Assembly: GCA_900756725.1 (NCBI GenBank)
Contig: CAAELJ010000058.1
Span: 1 to 34,657 of the forward strand
Direction of reading: 5' to 3'
Origin: an uncultured Collinsella sp.
GTDB lineage: Bacteria; Actinomycetota; Coriobacteriia; Coriobacteriales; Coriobacteriaceae
DNA length: 34,657 nt
Positions 21,122 through 28,973 of the stretch are shown piece after piece; the stretch's first letter is position 1; the number at the start of each line of letters is the position of its first letter. Both the position numbers and the translations under genes were made by a program. The notes beneath the pieces were generated by a model. That model had not been told where the DNA came from. It saw nothing but the letters and a program-made list of their open reading frames with translations, and searched no databases.

Positions 21122-22579
21122 TTACGCGGCAAGGCGCTTGAGGACGTCGATGAGCAACTCGTAGAAGCGCTCGGCAGAAGCGAGCTCCATGCTCTCGTCC
21201 GGGGTGTGGACATCGGAGAGCGTCGGGCCCACGGCGATGGCGTCCAGGCCGTGCAGGGCCTCGGCGAACAGGCCGCACTCAAGGCCGGCGTGGATGGACT
21301 CGATGCGCAGCTCGGAGCCAAAGAGCTCGCGATAGCTCTCGACAAAGACGTCACGGACCGGCGAATGCTCGGCATAGCTCCAGCCGGGATACTCGAACTC
21401 AAACTTGGCGTCGAAGCCCAGGACATCGGCCAGCGTCTGCAGACGGTCCTTGAACTCGTTCTGCAGCGAGGTGATCGAAGAGCGCGGGGACAGCATGATC
21501 TTGACCTCGTCGTCAGAAGTGGCAACCACACCGATGTTGGAGGAAACCTCGACGGAGCCGTCGGTGGCGACGTTGCGGCGGATCACACCGTTGGGGGCAA
21601 GACGCAGGGCGCGGATGAGGGCAAGCGCGGACTTCTGGTCCATGGCCTCGACCTCGGCGTTGTCGGCAATCTCAACGGTGCAGGTAAAGCCGGGGTCGAA
21701 GACCTCGAGCTCGGCAGTAACGTCGGCGATGATGCCCTTTGCGATCTGGGCCGCGGCCTCGGCGGCAGCGTGGTCGGCGTAGACCAGAACAGCCTTGCAC
21801 TCACGGTTGATGGCGTTGTCCTTAGTGCCGCCGTTAAAGCTGACGATGGCGGGCTCGCCAGCGACCATCAGGCGGTCGATGATGCGGGCCATGATGAGGT
21901 TGCCGTTGCCGCGCTCCAGGTTGATATCGCTGCCGGAGTGACCGCCCAGCAGGCCGGAGATGTCGAGTGTGAGGGTGCTACCGGTCTTGTGCTCGCGCAC
22001 GATGGGGCAGGTGTAGGTAACGACGACGCCGCCGGCGCAGCTGACGGTGGCAACGCCCTCTTCCTCGGAGTCAAGGTTGATCATAGTACGGGCGCTAATC
22101 TGGGACTTGTCGAGCGTCTCGGCACCGACCAGGCCAGTCTCCTCGTCGGTGGTGAATACGCACTCGAGGGCCGGATGGGCAATCGAATCGTCGTTGAGCA
22201 CGGTAAGCATAAGCGCGACGGCGATACCGTTGTCGGCGCCCAGAGTGGTGCCGTTAGCGGTGAGGACGCCGTCCTTGACGACCAGGTCGATACCGTCGGT
22301 CGTAAAGTCGTGCTCGACGGAACCCAGCTTGTCGCACACCATGTCGATGTGACCCTGCAGCATCACGGTCGGGGCATTCTCGGCGCCGGCAGATGCGGGC
22401 TTGCGAATGATGACGTTGTAGACCTCGTCCTGATACACATCGAGACCGCGCTCCTTGGCAAACGCGACCAGGAAATCGCTGATGCCCTTCTCGTTGCCAG
22501 AACCACGGGGGATCGCGCTGACCTCCTCAAAGAAATGGAACAGCTGGGCGGGCTCGTAGCCGGTAATCTTGTAGTCCAT
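21122..22579 (-). CDS. pepD: Aminoacyl-histidine dipeptidase (PepD, M20 family)
   Basis: 485-residue cytosolic zinc dipeptidase with broad Xaa-His (carnosine-like) specificity. The start at 22579 (MDYKITGYEPAQLF) follows AAGGAGG; the longer frame to 22684 has no ribosome site. Metal ligands occur in order in HIDMVCD, LGADNG, TDEETGL, the D in NLDSEE and IHAGLECG. GLLGGHSGSDI is the start of the lid domain and is diagnostic of PepD. Length equals E. coli PepD (485). It stands alone between mntP and the toxin-antitoxin pair. Confidence 0.95.
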   Translation of the reverse strand: MDYKITGYEPAQLFHFFEEVSAIPRGSGNEKGISDFLVAFAKERGLDVYQDEVYNVIIRKPASAGAENAPTVMLQGHIDMVCDKLGSVEHDFTTDGIDLVVKDGVLTANGTTLGADNGIAVALMLTVLNDDSIAHPALECVFTTDEETGLVGAETLDKSQISARTMINLDSEEEGVATVSCAGGVVVTYTCPIVREHKTGSTLTLDISGLLGGHSGSDINLERGNGNLIMARIIDRLMVAGEPAIVSFNGGTKDNAINRECKAVLVYADHAAAEAAAQIAKGIIADVTAELEVFDPGFTCTVEIADNAEVEAMDQKSALALIRALRLAPNGVIRRNVATDGSVEVSSNIGVVATSDDEVKIMLSPRSSITSLQNEFKDRLQTLADVLGFDAKFEFEYPGWSYAEHSPVRDVFVESYRELFGSELRIESIHAGLECGLFAEALHGLDAIAVGPTLSDVHTPDESMELASAERFYELLIDVLKRLAA

Positions 22580-22727
22580 GGTGCCTCCTTGGCGCAACTG
22601 GTTAGACAGTAAGACATGCGCCTTGTATATTCCCAGACTTTGCGTGCATAAACCAGTCGAAAACGCCGAGCGCCCCCGCATCATCGGCTAACGGCGGGGA
22701 AACACCACTTTATCAAGATAAAGCATG

Positions 22728-23249
22728 TTAGACGGGCCGCGCCGAAGGGACGCTGGACCCTTCAACCAACCTCAACGCCTGATCAACGTTTATGCATACA
22801 CCATTGGTATGCTTAATGAGATTTTTGTCCTCCGTCACGACGTAATCGACGTCGATGCGATTGGCAACGCCCAGCATCAGGTCATCCTCAAAGTCATTGT
22901 GATGATACTTGAACACAAAGGAGTCGAAGACCTCGTCTGCACCGACCGGCGCGATGAGGGCGAGCTCGCGCATCTGCCGAACGCATGCCCAGGCCGTTTC
23001 GTCCGCCGCCGCAATGGCGTTATCGCTCAGCGAACCATTCTTCCTTCGGCACTCCCTCTTAATCGCCGCCGAGACAAGATACGAGACATCTTTGACCGAA
23101 AGAGACGAGGCAAACAGGGCAATCTGCTCCGAGACATCGGCAATCTCGAATAGACGGACAACATCCGCTGTCCGGTCCGACCTTCCAGAAAAGTAATCCA
23201 TCCATACGTTGGTGTCGATGAGCAACTTGAGAATGCCGTCTGCACTCAT
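22728..23249 (-). CDS. PIN-domain toxin RNase
   Basis: 173 residues; the ATG at 23249 overlaps the antitoxin stop as ATGA, which decides the start over a GTG at 23261. KLLIDTNVWMDYF gives the first acidic residue (D12); NDFEDDLMLGVANRIDVDYVVTEDKNL supplies the others, the VapC-like arrangement that binds Mg2+ and cuts RNA. It is somewhat longer than VapC (about 130), with an extra helical stretch around residues 50-100. The pairing with a RelB/DinJ-type antitoxin instead of VapB is common in gut Gram-positives. The RNA target is unknown. Confidence 0.85.
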   Translation of the reverse strand: MSADGILKLLIDTNVWMDYFSGRSDRTADVVRLFEIADVSEQIALFASSLSVKDVSYLVSAAIKRECRRKNGSLSDNAIAAADETAWACVRQMRELALIAPVGADEVFDSFVFKYHHNDFEDDLMLGVANRIDVDYVVTEDKNLIKHTNGVCINVDQALRLVEGSSVPSARPV

Positions 23250-23605
23250 AGCTCCACCCACTCGGGATAGCGCTCCGCCATTGCTTCCTCATAGAGGTCA
23301 TCGTAGTCACCCAAGAGGTCGGGAACAGGGATGCCATATTTGAGGCACGCATCGCGCACGATGTGGCTGCCTTGCGTAACCCTTGATTCCACCGACGCAG
23401 TCGCTGGCACGTTAGAGCTCGGTACCGCAATCCCCGATCTCGAGGGCATGCATCCGTTGACGACCAGATATTCCCAAAGTGTCCGCACCGCTTGAGACGG
23501 CGTCATGCCGATATGCGCCAGCACGGCGTCCCCAGCCTCTTTGAGTTGGCGATCCATGCGTACATTCATCTGGACCGGCCGTGAGTCGAGTACCGATATA
23601 GGCAT
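23246..23605 (-). CDS. RelB/DinJ-family antitoxin
   Basis: 119 residues. VQMNVRMDRQLKEAGDAVLAHIG followed by MTPSQAVRTLWEYLV is the ribbon-helix-helix DNA-binding part typical of RelB/DinJ. The C-terminal 60 residues, acidic at the end (GDYDDLYEEAM), should wrap and inhibit the PIN toxin. The gene comes first, with GAAGGAG before its ATG, and overlaps the toxin by 4 bases, so antitoxin is made in excess. It likely represses its promoter through the palindrome at 23620-23646. Confidence 0.85.
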   Translation of the reverse strand: MPISVLDSRPVQMNVRMDRQLKEAGDAVLAHIGMTPSQAVRTLWEYLVVNGCMPSRSGIAVPSSNVPATASVESRVTQGSHIVRDACLKYGIPVPDLLGDYDDLYEEAMAERYPEWVEL

Positions 23606-23619
23606 GCTAGCTCCTTCTG

Positions 23620-23646
23620 CTATACATATTTGTATTTCGAGTATAG
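23620..23646 (-). promoter_or_regulatory. Promoter and palindromic operator of the toxin-antitoxin pair
   Basis: The minus strand has TGCTATACT (extended -10, TATACT at 23640-23645). Over and after it lie nested palindromes: CTATAC...GTATAG (outer, 23620-23646) and ATACA-4-TGTAT (inner, 23622-23635). This fits autorepression by the ribbon-helix-helix antitoxin. Confidence 0.6.
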
Positions 23647-23710
23647 CACCATTTACTCATAAAAAGGGGCGCCCCGACAGGAGTGCCCCTTCGCAAAGCT
23701 ATGTTAATCC

Positions 23711-26353
23711 CTACAGCGCGCCGGAACCGGCTTGCATCATGCCGCCGGGACCCGAGCTCACGCCACTGCTCACAGGCGCGGCGTTGCCGGTGTGCGGCGC
23801 CGCCGGAGCGGTATCGCCACCGAGCGTGCCCGCCGGACGCGGTGCCGGGATCTCGCCCGTGCCATGGCTAAAGACAAACTTGCCGTCGGCCACATCGCAC
23901 AGGACGGTATCGCCCTCGCCCCACTCGCCGGCCAGCAGCTCCTCGGACAGCGGATCCTCGATGAGCTTTTGGATGGCACGACGCAGCGGACGCGCACCGT
24001 TGGTGAGGTCGGTGCCCTCGGCCACGATCTTGTCGTAGGCCGCATCGGTGAGCTTGATGTTCATGCCGTTGGCAATCAGACGCTGACGCAGGTCGTCCAC
24101 CAGCAGGTGCGCGATCTTGGTCAGGTTCTCGCCCGAAAGCTTCTGGAACACCACGATGTCGTCGATACGGTTGAGCAGCTCGGGGCGGAACAGGCGCTTG
24201 AGCTCGCCCATCGCACGGCCCTTAATCTCGCTCGAGGTAAGGCCCTGCTCGCCGGTGGTGCCGAAGCCAACGCTCGCATCCTGCGCAATCTCGCGGGCGC
24301 CCACGTTGGACGTCATGATGATCACGGTATTACGGAAGTCGACCGTCTTGCCCCGGCTATCGGTCAGGCGGCCCTCCTCCAGCACCTGCAGCAGAATGTT
24401 GAAGATATCGGGGTGCGCCTTCTCGATCTCGTCGAACAGCACGACCGAATACGGGTGACGACGAACGGCCTTGGTGAGCTGACCGCCCTCGTCATGGCCA
24501 ACGTAGCCCGGGGGGCTACCGATAAGCTTGGAGACCTCGAACTCGCTGCCGAACTCCGACATGTCGAAGCTGATGAGCGCGTCCTTGCTGCCAAAGAGAT
24601 ACTCGGCGAGCGTCTTGGCGAGCTCGGTCTTGCCCGTGCCGGTGGGGCCCAGGAAGATAAAGCTGCCGCCGGGGCGACGCGGATCCTTGAGCGGCGAGCG
24701 ACTGCGGCGCACGGCCTTGGCAACGGCCTCGACGGCCTCGTCCTGGCCGATAATGCGGGTCTTGAGCACGCTTTCGGCCTGTAGCAGGCGACGGCTCTCG
24801 CTCTCGGTAAGCGAGGACACCGGCACGCCCGAGGTCACGGACACGATATCGGCGATCTGACTCACATCGATGGTGAGCGGGCTGGCGTCGAGCTCGGCGG
24901 TCCAGGCGGCCTTGGCCTCGGCGAGCTCAATCTCGGCGGCCTTCTGCCGCTCGGTAATCTCGGCGGCCTTGTTCATGTCGTCGCTCTCGGTGGCCTCCTG
25001 CGCGGCGGCCTTGAGCTCCTCTATGCGATGCTCGGCCTCGCGCACCGGCTCGGGCGCGCGATTCGCGGCGATGCGAGCGCGGGCACCGGCCTCGTCAATG
25101 AGGTCGATGGCCTTATCGGGCAGGAAGCGATCCTGGATGTAGCGGTTGGAAAGGTTCGCGGCGGCCTCGATAGCACCCTGCGTATAGCGCACATGGTGGT
25201 GCTCCTCGTAGCGCGGCTTGAGCGCGGTCAGGATCTTGACCGTGTCCTCGACGCTCGGCTCCTCGACATCGATGGTCTGGAAGCGACGCTCGAAGGCCGG
25301 GTCCTTGGTGAGGTACTTGCGGAATTCCTCGGCCGTGGTGGCGCCGATAATCTGGAAGGCACCGCGCGCGAGCACGGGCTTGAGCATAGAGCTCGCGTCG
25401 ATGGAGCCCTCAGCAGAACCGGCACCGATGATGGTGTGCATCTCGTCGATAAACAGGATGACGTCGTCGGCTTCGGTGGCCTCTTGGATCACGTTCTTGA
25501 GGCGCTCCTCAAACTCGCCGCGATACTTGGCACCCGCCACGAGGCCCGGCAGGTCGAGCGTCCAGATATTCTGGTTCATGAGGTTCTCGGGCACGTTGCC
25601 GGCTGCAATCTGCTGAGCCAGGCCCTCGACGATGGCCGTCTTGCCCACGCCGGGGTCGCCCAGAATGAGCGGGTTGTTCTTGGTGCGGCGCGAAAGAATT
25701 TCCATCATACGCTGGACTTCCTTTTCGCGACCAATTACAGGGTCGAGCTCGCCATCGCGCGCCTTCTGCGTGAGGTTGGTCGCGAACTGCTTAAGCGTAT
25801 CGGTGCCACTCCCCTTTTGCTGAGAGGCATCCGAGCCGCTAAAGAACGGCAGGCCCGCACCGGGACGCCCGGCGCCGGCGCCGGCGAGCGGACGCTTCTT
25901 GTCCTGATCCTTGGCGGTAAGCTTCTCGATGGCTTTTTTAATGGAAGCGGACGACACACCCAGGCGCATGAGGATGTCCATGGCCATGCCGTTGCCCTCT
26001 TCGACGATACCGATGAGCAGGTGCTCGGTCGACACATAGGTCTGGTTGTTCTCGCGTGCCACGCGGAAGGAGCGCTCCATCACGCTGATGACGAGCGGCG
26101 TAAAGGCGAGCTTAGCGGCCTCGGTCTCCTCGCTGGGCTCGGGAACGGTAGTCTGGACCTCTTTGAGTGTGTCCATGATGTCGTCGTAGGCGATATCGAG
26201 CGAGCGCAGCGCCTCGGCGGCAATGCCCTCGTCCTCCTTGGCGAGCGCGAGCAGCAGATGCTCGGTACCCACCTTATTTGAATGAAGATCGAGCGCCTCT
26301 TGCTTGGCCATGGACATGACCTTGCGCGCGCGATCGGTAAATCTATCTAACAT
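23711..26353 (-). CDS. clpC: AAA+ unfoldase ClpC
   Basis: 880-residue Hsp100 ATPase that unfolds substrates for ClpP. The start at 26353 (MLDRFTDRARKVMSMA) follows AAGGAAA; an upstream ATG (26386) adds 11 residues unlike the family. Two Clp-N repeats occupy residues 1-145; NBD1 has GDPGVGKT, a middle domain follows with coiled coil and a UVR-like EITERQKAAEIELAEAK, and NBD2 has GPTGTGKT and LFDEIEKAHPD. VGFGTTG near the end of NBD2 is the ClpP-docking loop. A Gly/Pro/Ala-rich tail closes the protein. In Bacillus clpC follows ctsR-mcsA-mcsB; none of them is here, and no CtsR box is seen upstream. Confidence 0.96.
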   Translation of the reverse strand: MLDRFTDRARKVMSMAKQEALDLHSNKVGTEHLLLALAKEDEGIAAEALRSLDIAYDDIMDTLKEVQTTVPEPSEETEAAKLAFTPLVISVMERSFRVARENNQTYVSTEHLLIGIVEEGNGMAMDILMRLGVSSASIKKAIEKLTAKDQDKKRPLAGAGAGRPGAGLPFFSGSDASQQKGSGTDTLKQFATNLTQKARDGELDPVIGREKEVQRMMEILSRRTKNNPLILGDPGVGKTAIVEGLAQQIAAGNVPENLMNQNIWTLDLPGLVAGAKYRGEFEERLKNVIQEATEADDVILFIDEMHTIIGAGSAEGSIDASSMLKPVLARGAFQIIGATTAEEFRKYLTKDPAFERRFQTIDVEEPSVEDTVKILTALKPRYEEHHHVRYTQGAIEAAANLSNRYIQDRFLPDKAIDLIDEAGARARIAANRAPEPVREAEHRIEELKAAAQEATESDDMNKAAEITERQKAAEIELAEAKAAWTAELDASPLTIDVSQIADIVSVTSGVPVSSLTESESRRLLQAESVLKTRIIGQDEAVEAVAKAVRRSRSPLKDPRRPGGSFIFLGPTGTGKTELAKTLAEYLFGSKDALISFDMSEFGSEFEVSKLIGSPPGYVGHDEGGQLTKAVRRHPYSVVLFDEIEKAHPDIFNILLQVLEEGRLTDSRGKTVDFRNTVIIMTSNVGAREIAQDASVGFGTTGEQGLTSSEIKGRAMGELKRLFRPELLNRIDDIVVFQKLSGENLTKIAHLLVDDLRQRLIANGMNIKLTDAAYDKIVAEGTDLTNGARPLRRAIQKLIEDPLSEELLAGEWGEGDTVLCDVADGKFVFSHGTGEIPAPRPAGTLGGDTAPAAPHTGNAAPVSSGVSSGPGGMMQAGSGAL

Positions 26354-26545
26354 GCTCGTTTCCTTACATGAGTTCATCGAAATCAAAACGCCCGCCCGTC
26401 GGCGGCGCTTTTGTCTCTTTACCCACAGGTTGTCTATGTTAACAGCTGGAGGAATATCTATAAACCCGGCTCACATGAATGCAGGTTATGACCGCATCGC
26501 GGGACTCACCGCGCGATGCGCGACAGGCGCCCCGCAAGAGAAACC
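26354..26545. other. clpC upstream region
   Basis: About 190 bases between clpC and the tetR stop. It includes the clpC ribosome site and AT-rich GTTTATAGATATT (minus strand), a possible promoter element, but no strong -35/-10 pair and no recognisable CtsR or HrcA operator. Confidence 0.3.
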
Positions 26546-27235
26546 CTAGGCGTCTTTCACCACGTCGGGACTCGTCGCACGCGATGCGCGATAGGCATCG
26601 GCCTCCTTGGAGACGCGTTCGAGCAGCTCGGATGTATCGACGCCCTCGACTTGCGCGACCGTTTCCACCGTCTGCATGGCGACCGCCCTCAGGTACGCGC
26701 ACGCGCTGTCCCCCAGCTGCTCGAGGTCTATCTCCTCGCCGCCCTCCCGGGCAAAGCCGACCGCCATCACAAAGCCCATGATGCCCGAGACCAGAAAGCC
26801 CACCGCAAAGCTCGAATCTGCCTTGAGCTCTTCTCCGTCGGGGTGGACGATCTCTCTCACGCGGTCGATGATGATCGTATGGATGCCCTGCACGACCTGC
26901 TCGGCGGCACCCGCCCTCATGGTGATGACGATGCGCCGCAGCAGGCAGCGGACGTCGCGCCGGTCGAACGCCGAAAGGTCGCCCTCGCTCGAAAAATGCC
27001 AGAGGGCATCGGTGATGAGCTCGTTATCCTGCAGCAGCTGGGCTATGGCGATGGCGACGAGTTCATCGAAATCGTGAAAATAGTAGTAAAACGTTCCGCG
27101 ATTGCACTGGGCGGCGCGGGTCACCTCGCCAACCGACAGCTCGAAGATGCTGCTGTTCTCGATGAGCTCCCAAAACGCCTCGATGATACGGGTGCGTGCA
27201 TCGGGCGCATCGGCGTCCTTACGCGGTCTCGCCAT
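26546..27235 (-). CDS. TetR-family transcriptional regulator
   Basis: 229 residues. MARPRKDADAPDARTRIIEAF leads into the TetR HTH with LSVGEVTRAAQCNRGTFYYYF around residues 35-58, matching the pattern in which a turn is followed by GTFYxYF. The C-terminal ligand domain is helical. The start at 27235 lies inside the last codons of the upstream activase-like gene, with GTGAGG as ribosome site, so it is the last gene of that operon. It likely controls this operon through the perfect palindrome at 31707-31727. The inducer is unknown, possibly an acyl-CoA or fatty acid. Confidence 0.88.
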   Translation of the reverse strand: MARPRKDADAPDARTRIIEAFWELIENSSIFELSVGEVTRAAQCNRGTFYYYFHDFDELVAIAIAQLLQDNELITDALWHFSSEGDLSAFDRRDVRCLLRRIVITMRAGAAEQVVQGIHTIIIDRVREIVHPDGEELKADSSFAVGFLVSGIMGFVMAVGFAREGGEEIDLEQLGDSACAYLRAVAMQTVETVAQVEGVDTSELLERVSKEADAYRASRATSPDVVKDA

Positions 27236-28973
27236 GCGCCTCACCGCACCCCTGCGCCTTGGCGTTCATGATGAGCATCTGAAGGCGGTTCTCCACGTTG
27301 GCGAAGCTCACGTCGGGATCGTAGTCGAGCGGCAGGAACTGCGCCGTGGGATACTGCTCCTTGAGCGCATGGATGAGCCCGCGCCCCACGACATGGTTGG
27401 GCAGACACCCGAACGGCTGCAGGATCACGAAGTTGCGGCAGCCGCGCTTGGCGTGCTCGAGGATCTCCGCCGGAATCAGCACGCCCTCGCCCGCATCGAA
27501 CGTATGGTGCAGGATCTTATCGCTTGCGCGCACGAGCTCGGGCATGCGCGTCGGCGGCTCGTAGAGCGGGCTCGCCGCGCCCAGGCGGTCGCAACGGTCG
27601 TGCGCGAGCTCGAACAGGTTGTCCGCCGTGGCGTACCAGGCCTTTTCGGGCAGCGACAGGTCGACGTGGAACTCGCGCGACTGCGCATGCTTGTAGAAAT
27701 AGGTCTTGCGGATCACGTCGGTCATGCGCGCCTCGATGACCTCGAGTCCGTTGTCCTCGAGGTAGCGCTCGATCTCGTGGTTGGCGCCGAGATGGAAATT
27801 GAGCAGGTACTCGCCCACGATGAGAACGGTCGGATGCGGGTTCGAGCGGTCGTACGGAACGGCGTCCATGATCGCAAGCGCGCGTTTGAAGCCCGTCGCC
27901 TGGCCTCTCAGCCCGGAGCGCTCCATGCCCTCGATAACCTCATCGAGCGCGCGGTCGAACGCAGCGTCCGCCGCGCCCTTCTCGAGCTCGTAGGGACGGA
28001 TGCGCCTAAGCATGGCCTCGAGGGCATCGATCATGGGAAGACCGTAGGCGATCTGGATGCTCGGGCCAAGGCCGAGCTTGAAGCCCGGATGCGCATTGTG
28101 GGCATCGACGTCGTCGTTGGTGAGCACCGGGACATAGTCGTATCCCGCGTCGTCGAGCGCGCGGCGCAGCAGGGGCATGTAGTGCGTCAGGCGGCAGTCG
28201 CCGATATACTTGCCAGTCACCACGGCGACGTCGTGCGGGTCGTACTTACCGCTCTCGAGTGCCGCGAGCGCCTCGCCGATCACGATTTGCGCGGGGAAGC
28301 AGATGTCGTTGTGCACATAGCGTTTGCCCAGGCGGATGGCATCCTCGCGCCCGATATCAAGGGCCTCGGCGCGCACGCCCTGATTGCGCATCGCCGCGGT
28401 CATGAGCCTGCAGAACGCATGGGAGGTGTTGGGGACCAGCGCGATCTTGTCGTGCCGGTCGCGCTTGGTGTACTTGACCTTATACGGGTCGTCGAGCGGA
28501 TGGACCGCGTGCACCCGGGCGCCCTCGGCACGCTCCTCCGCGCGACGACGGTTGACCGACTCGATAAACGAACGCACGCGAATGCCCATGGGACCGGCGA
28601 CGTCGCTCTCATCGAGCTTGATCATCATCGGAACCTTGGAGCCCATCTCGCCCATCATGCGCGCGATCTCGTCGGTGAGATACGCATCGTGGCCGCAGCC
28701 GAAGCTGCTCATCTGCCCGAGCTCGAGCTCGGGCGTCGATGCGACGATGACCGCGCACGACAGCATGCGCGCATGGTAGTTGTTCACGATGTCGATGCGG
28801 CTGTTGGAAAGATCGACGTTGTAGACCCCCGGCACCGCATCGGGCGTCAGCACGGGGATGCCGCGCTCAGAGAAGAGCTTGGGCAGCCCGTGGTTGACCA
28901 GCGGGTCGTTGTGGTACGGGCGCGAAGCGATCACCACCGCGTAGCCGCCGTCCTCGCGCACGTTCTCGAGCAC
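27219..28973 (-). CDS. C-terminal part of the frameshifted activase-like protein
   Basis: 584 residues from the first ATG in this frame, although the real coding frame continues upstream to the frameshift near 29160. It covers the 2-hydroxyacyl-CoA dehydratase-like (HgdB/DUF2229-DUF2338-type) end: VVIASRPYHNDPLVNHG, then SFGCGHDAYLTDEI and NDICFPAQIVIGEALAALESG, with cysteines placed to bind an iron-sulfur cluster. Near the end, CRNFVILQPFGCLPNHVVGRG gives another Cys pair. The last codons overlap the tetR start. If made separately it would lack the ATPase half and probably not function alone. Confidence 0.8.
   Translation of the reverse strand: MLENVREDGGYAVVIASRPYHNDPLVNHGLPKLFSERGIPVLTPDAVPGVYNVDLSNSRIDIVNNYHARMLSCAVIVASTPELELGQMSSFGCGHDAYLTDEIARMMGEMGSKVPMMIKLDESDVAGPMGIRVRSFIESVNRRRAEERAEGARVHAVHPLDDPYKVKYTKRDRHDKIALVPNTSHAFCRLMTAAMRNQGVRAEALDIGREDAIRLGKRYVHNDICFPAQIVIGEALAALESGKYDPHDVAVVTGKYIGDCRLTHYMPLLRRALDDAGYDYVPVLTNDDVDAHNAHPGFKLGLGPSIQIAYGLPMIDALEAMLRRIRPYELEKGAADAAFDRALDEVIEGMERSGLRGQATGFKRALAIMDAVPYDRSNPHPTVLIVGEYLLNFHLGANHEIERYLEDNGLEVIEARMTDVIRKTYFYKHAQSREFHVDLSLPEKAWYATADNLFELAHDRCDRLGAASPLYEPPTRMPELVRASDKILHHTFDAGEGVLIPAEILEHAKRGCRNFVILQPFGCLPNHVVGRGLIHALKEQYPTAQFLPLDYDPDVSFANVENRLQMLIMNAKAQGCGEAHGETA

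Noticed and set aside
21206..22612. A 468-codon plus-strand frame opposite pepD
   Set aside because: Antisense shadow; composition dominated by Gly/Val/Asp with no motif.
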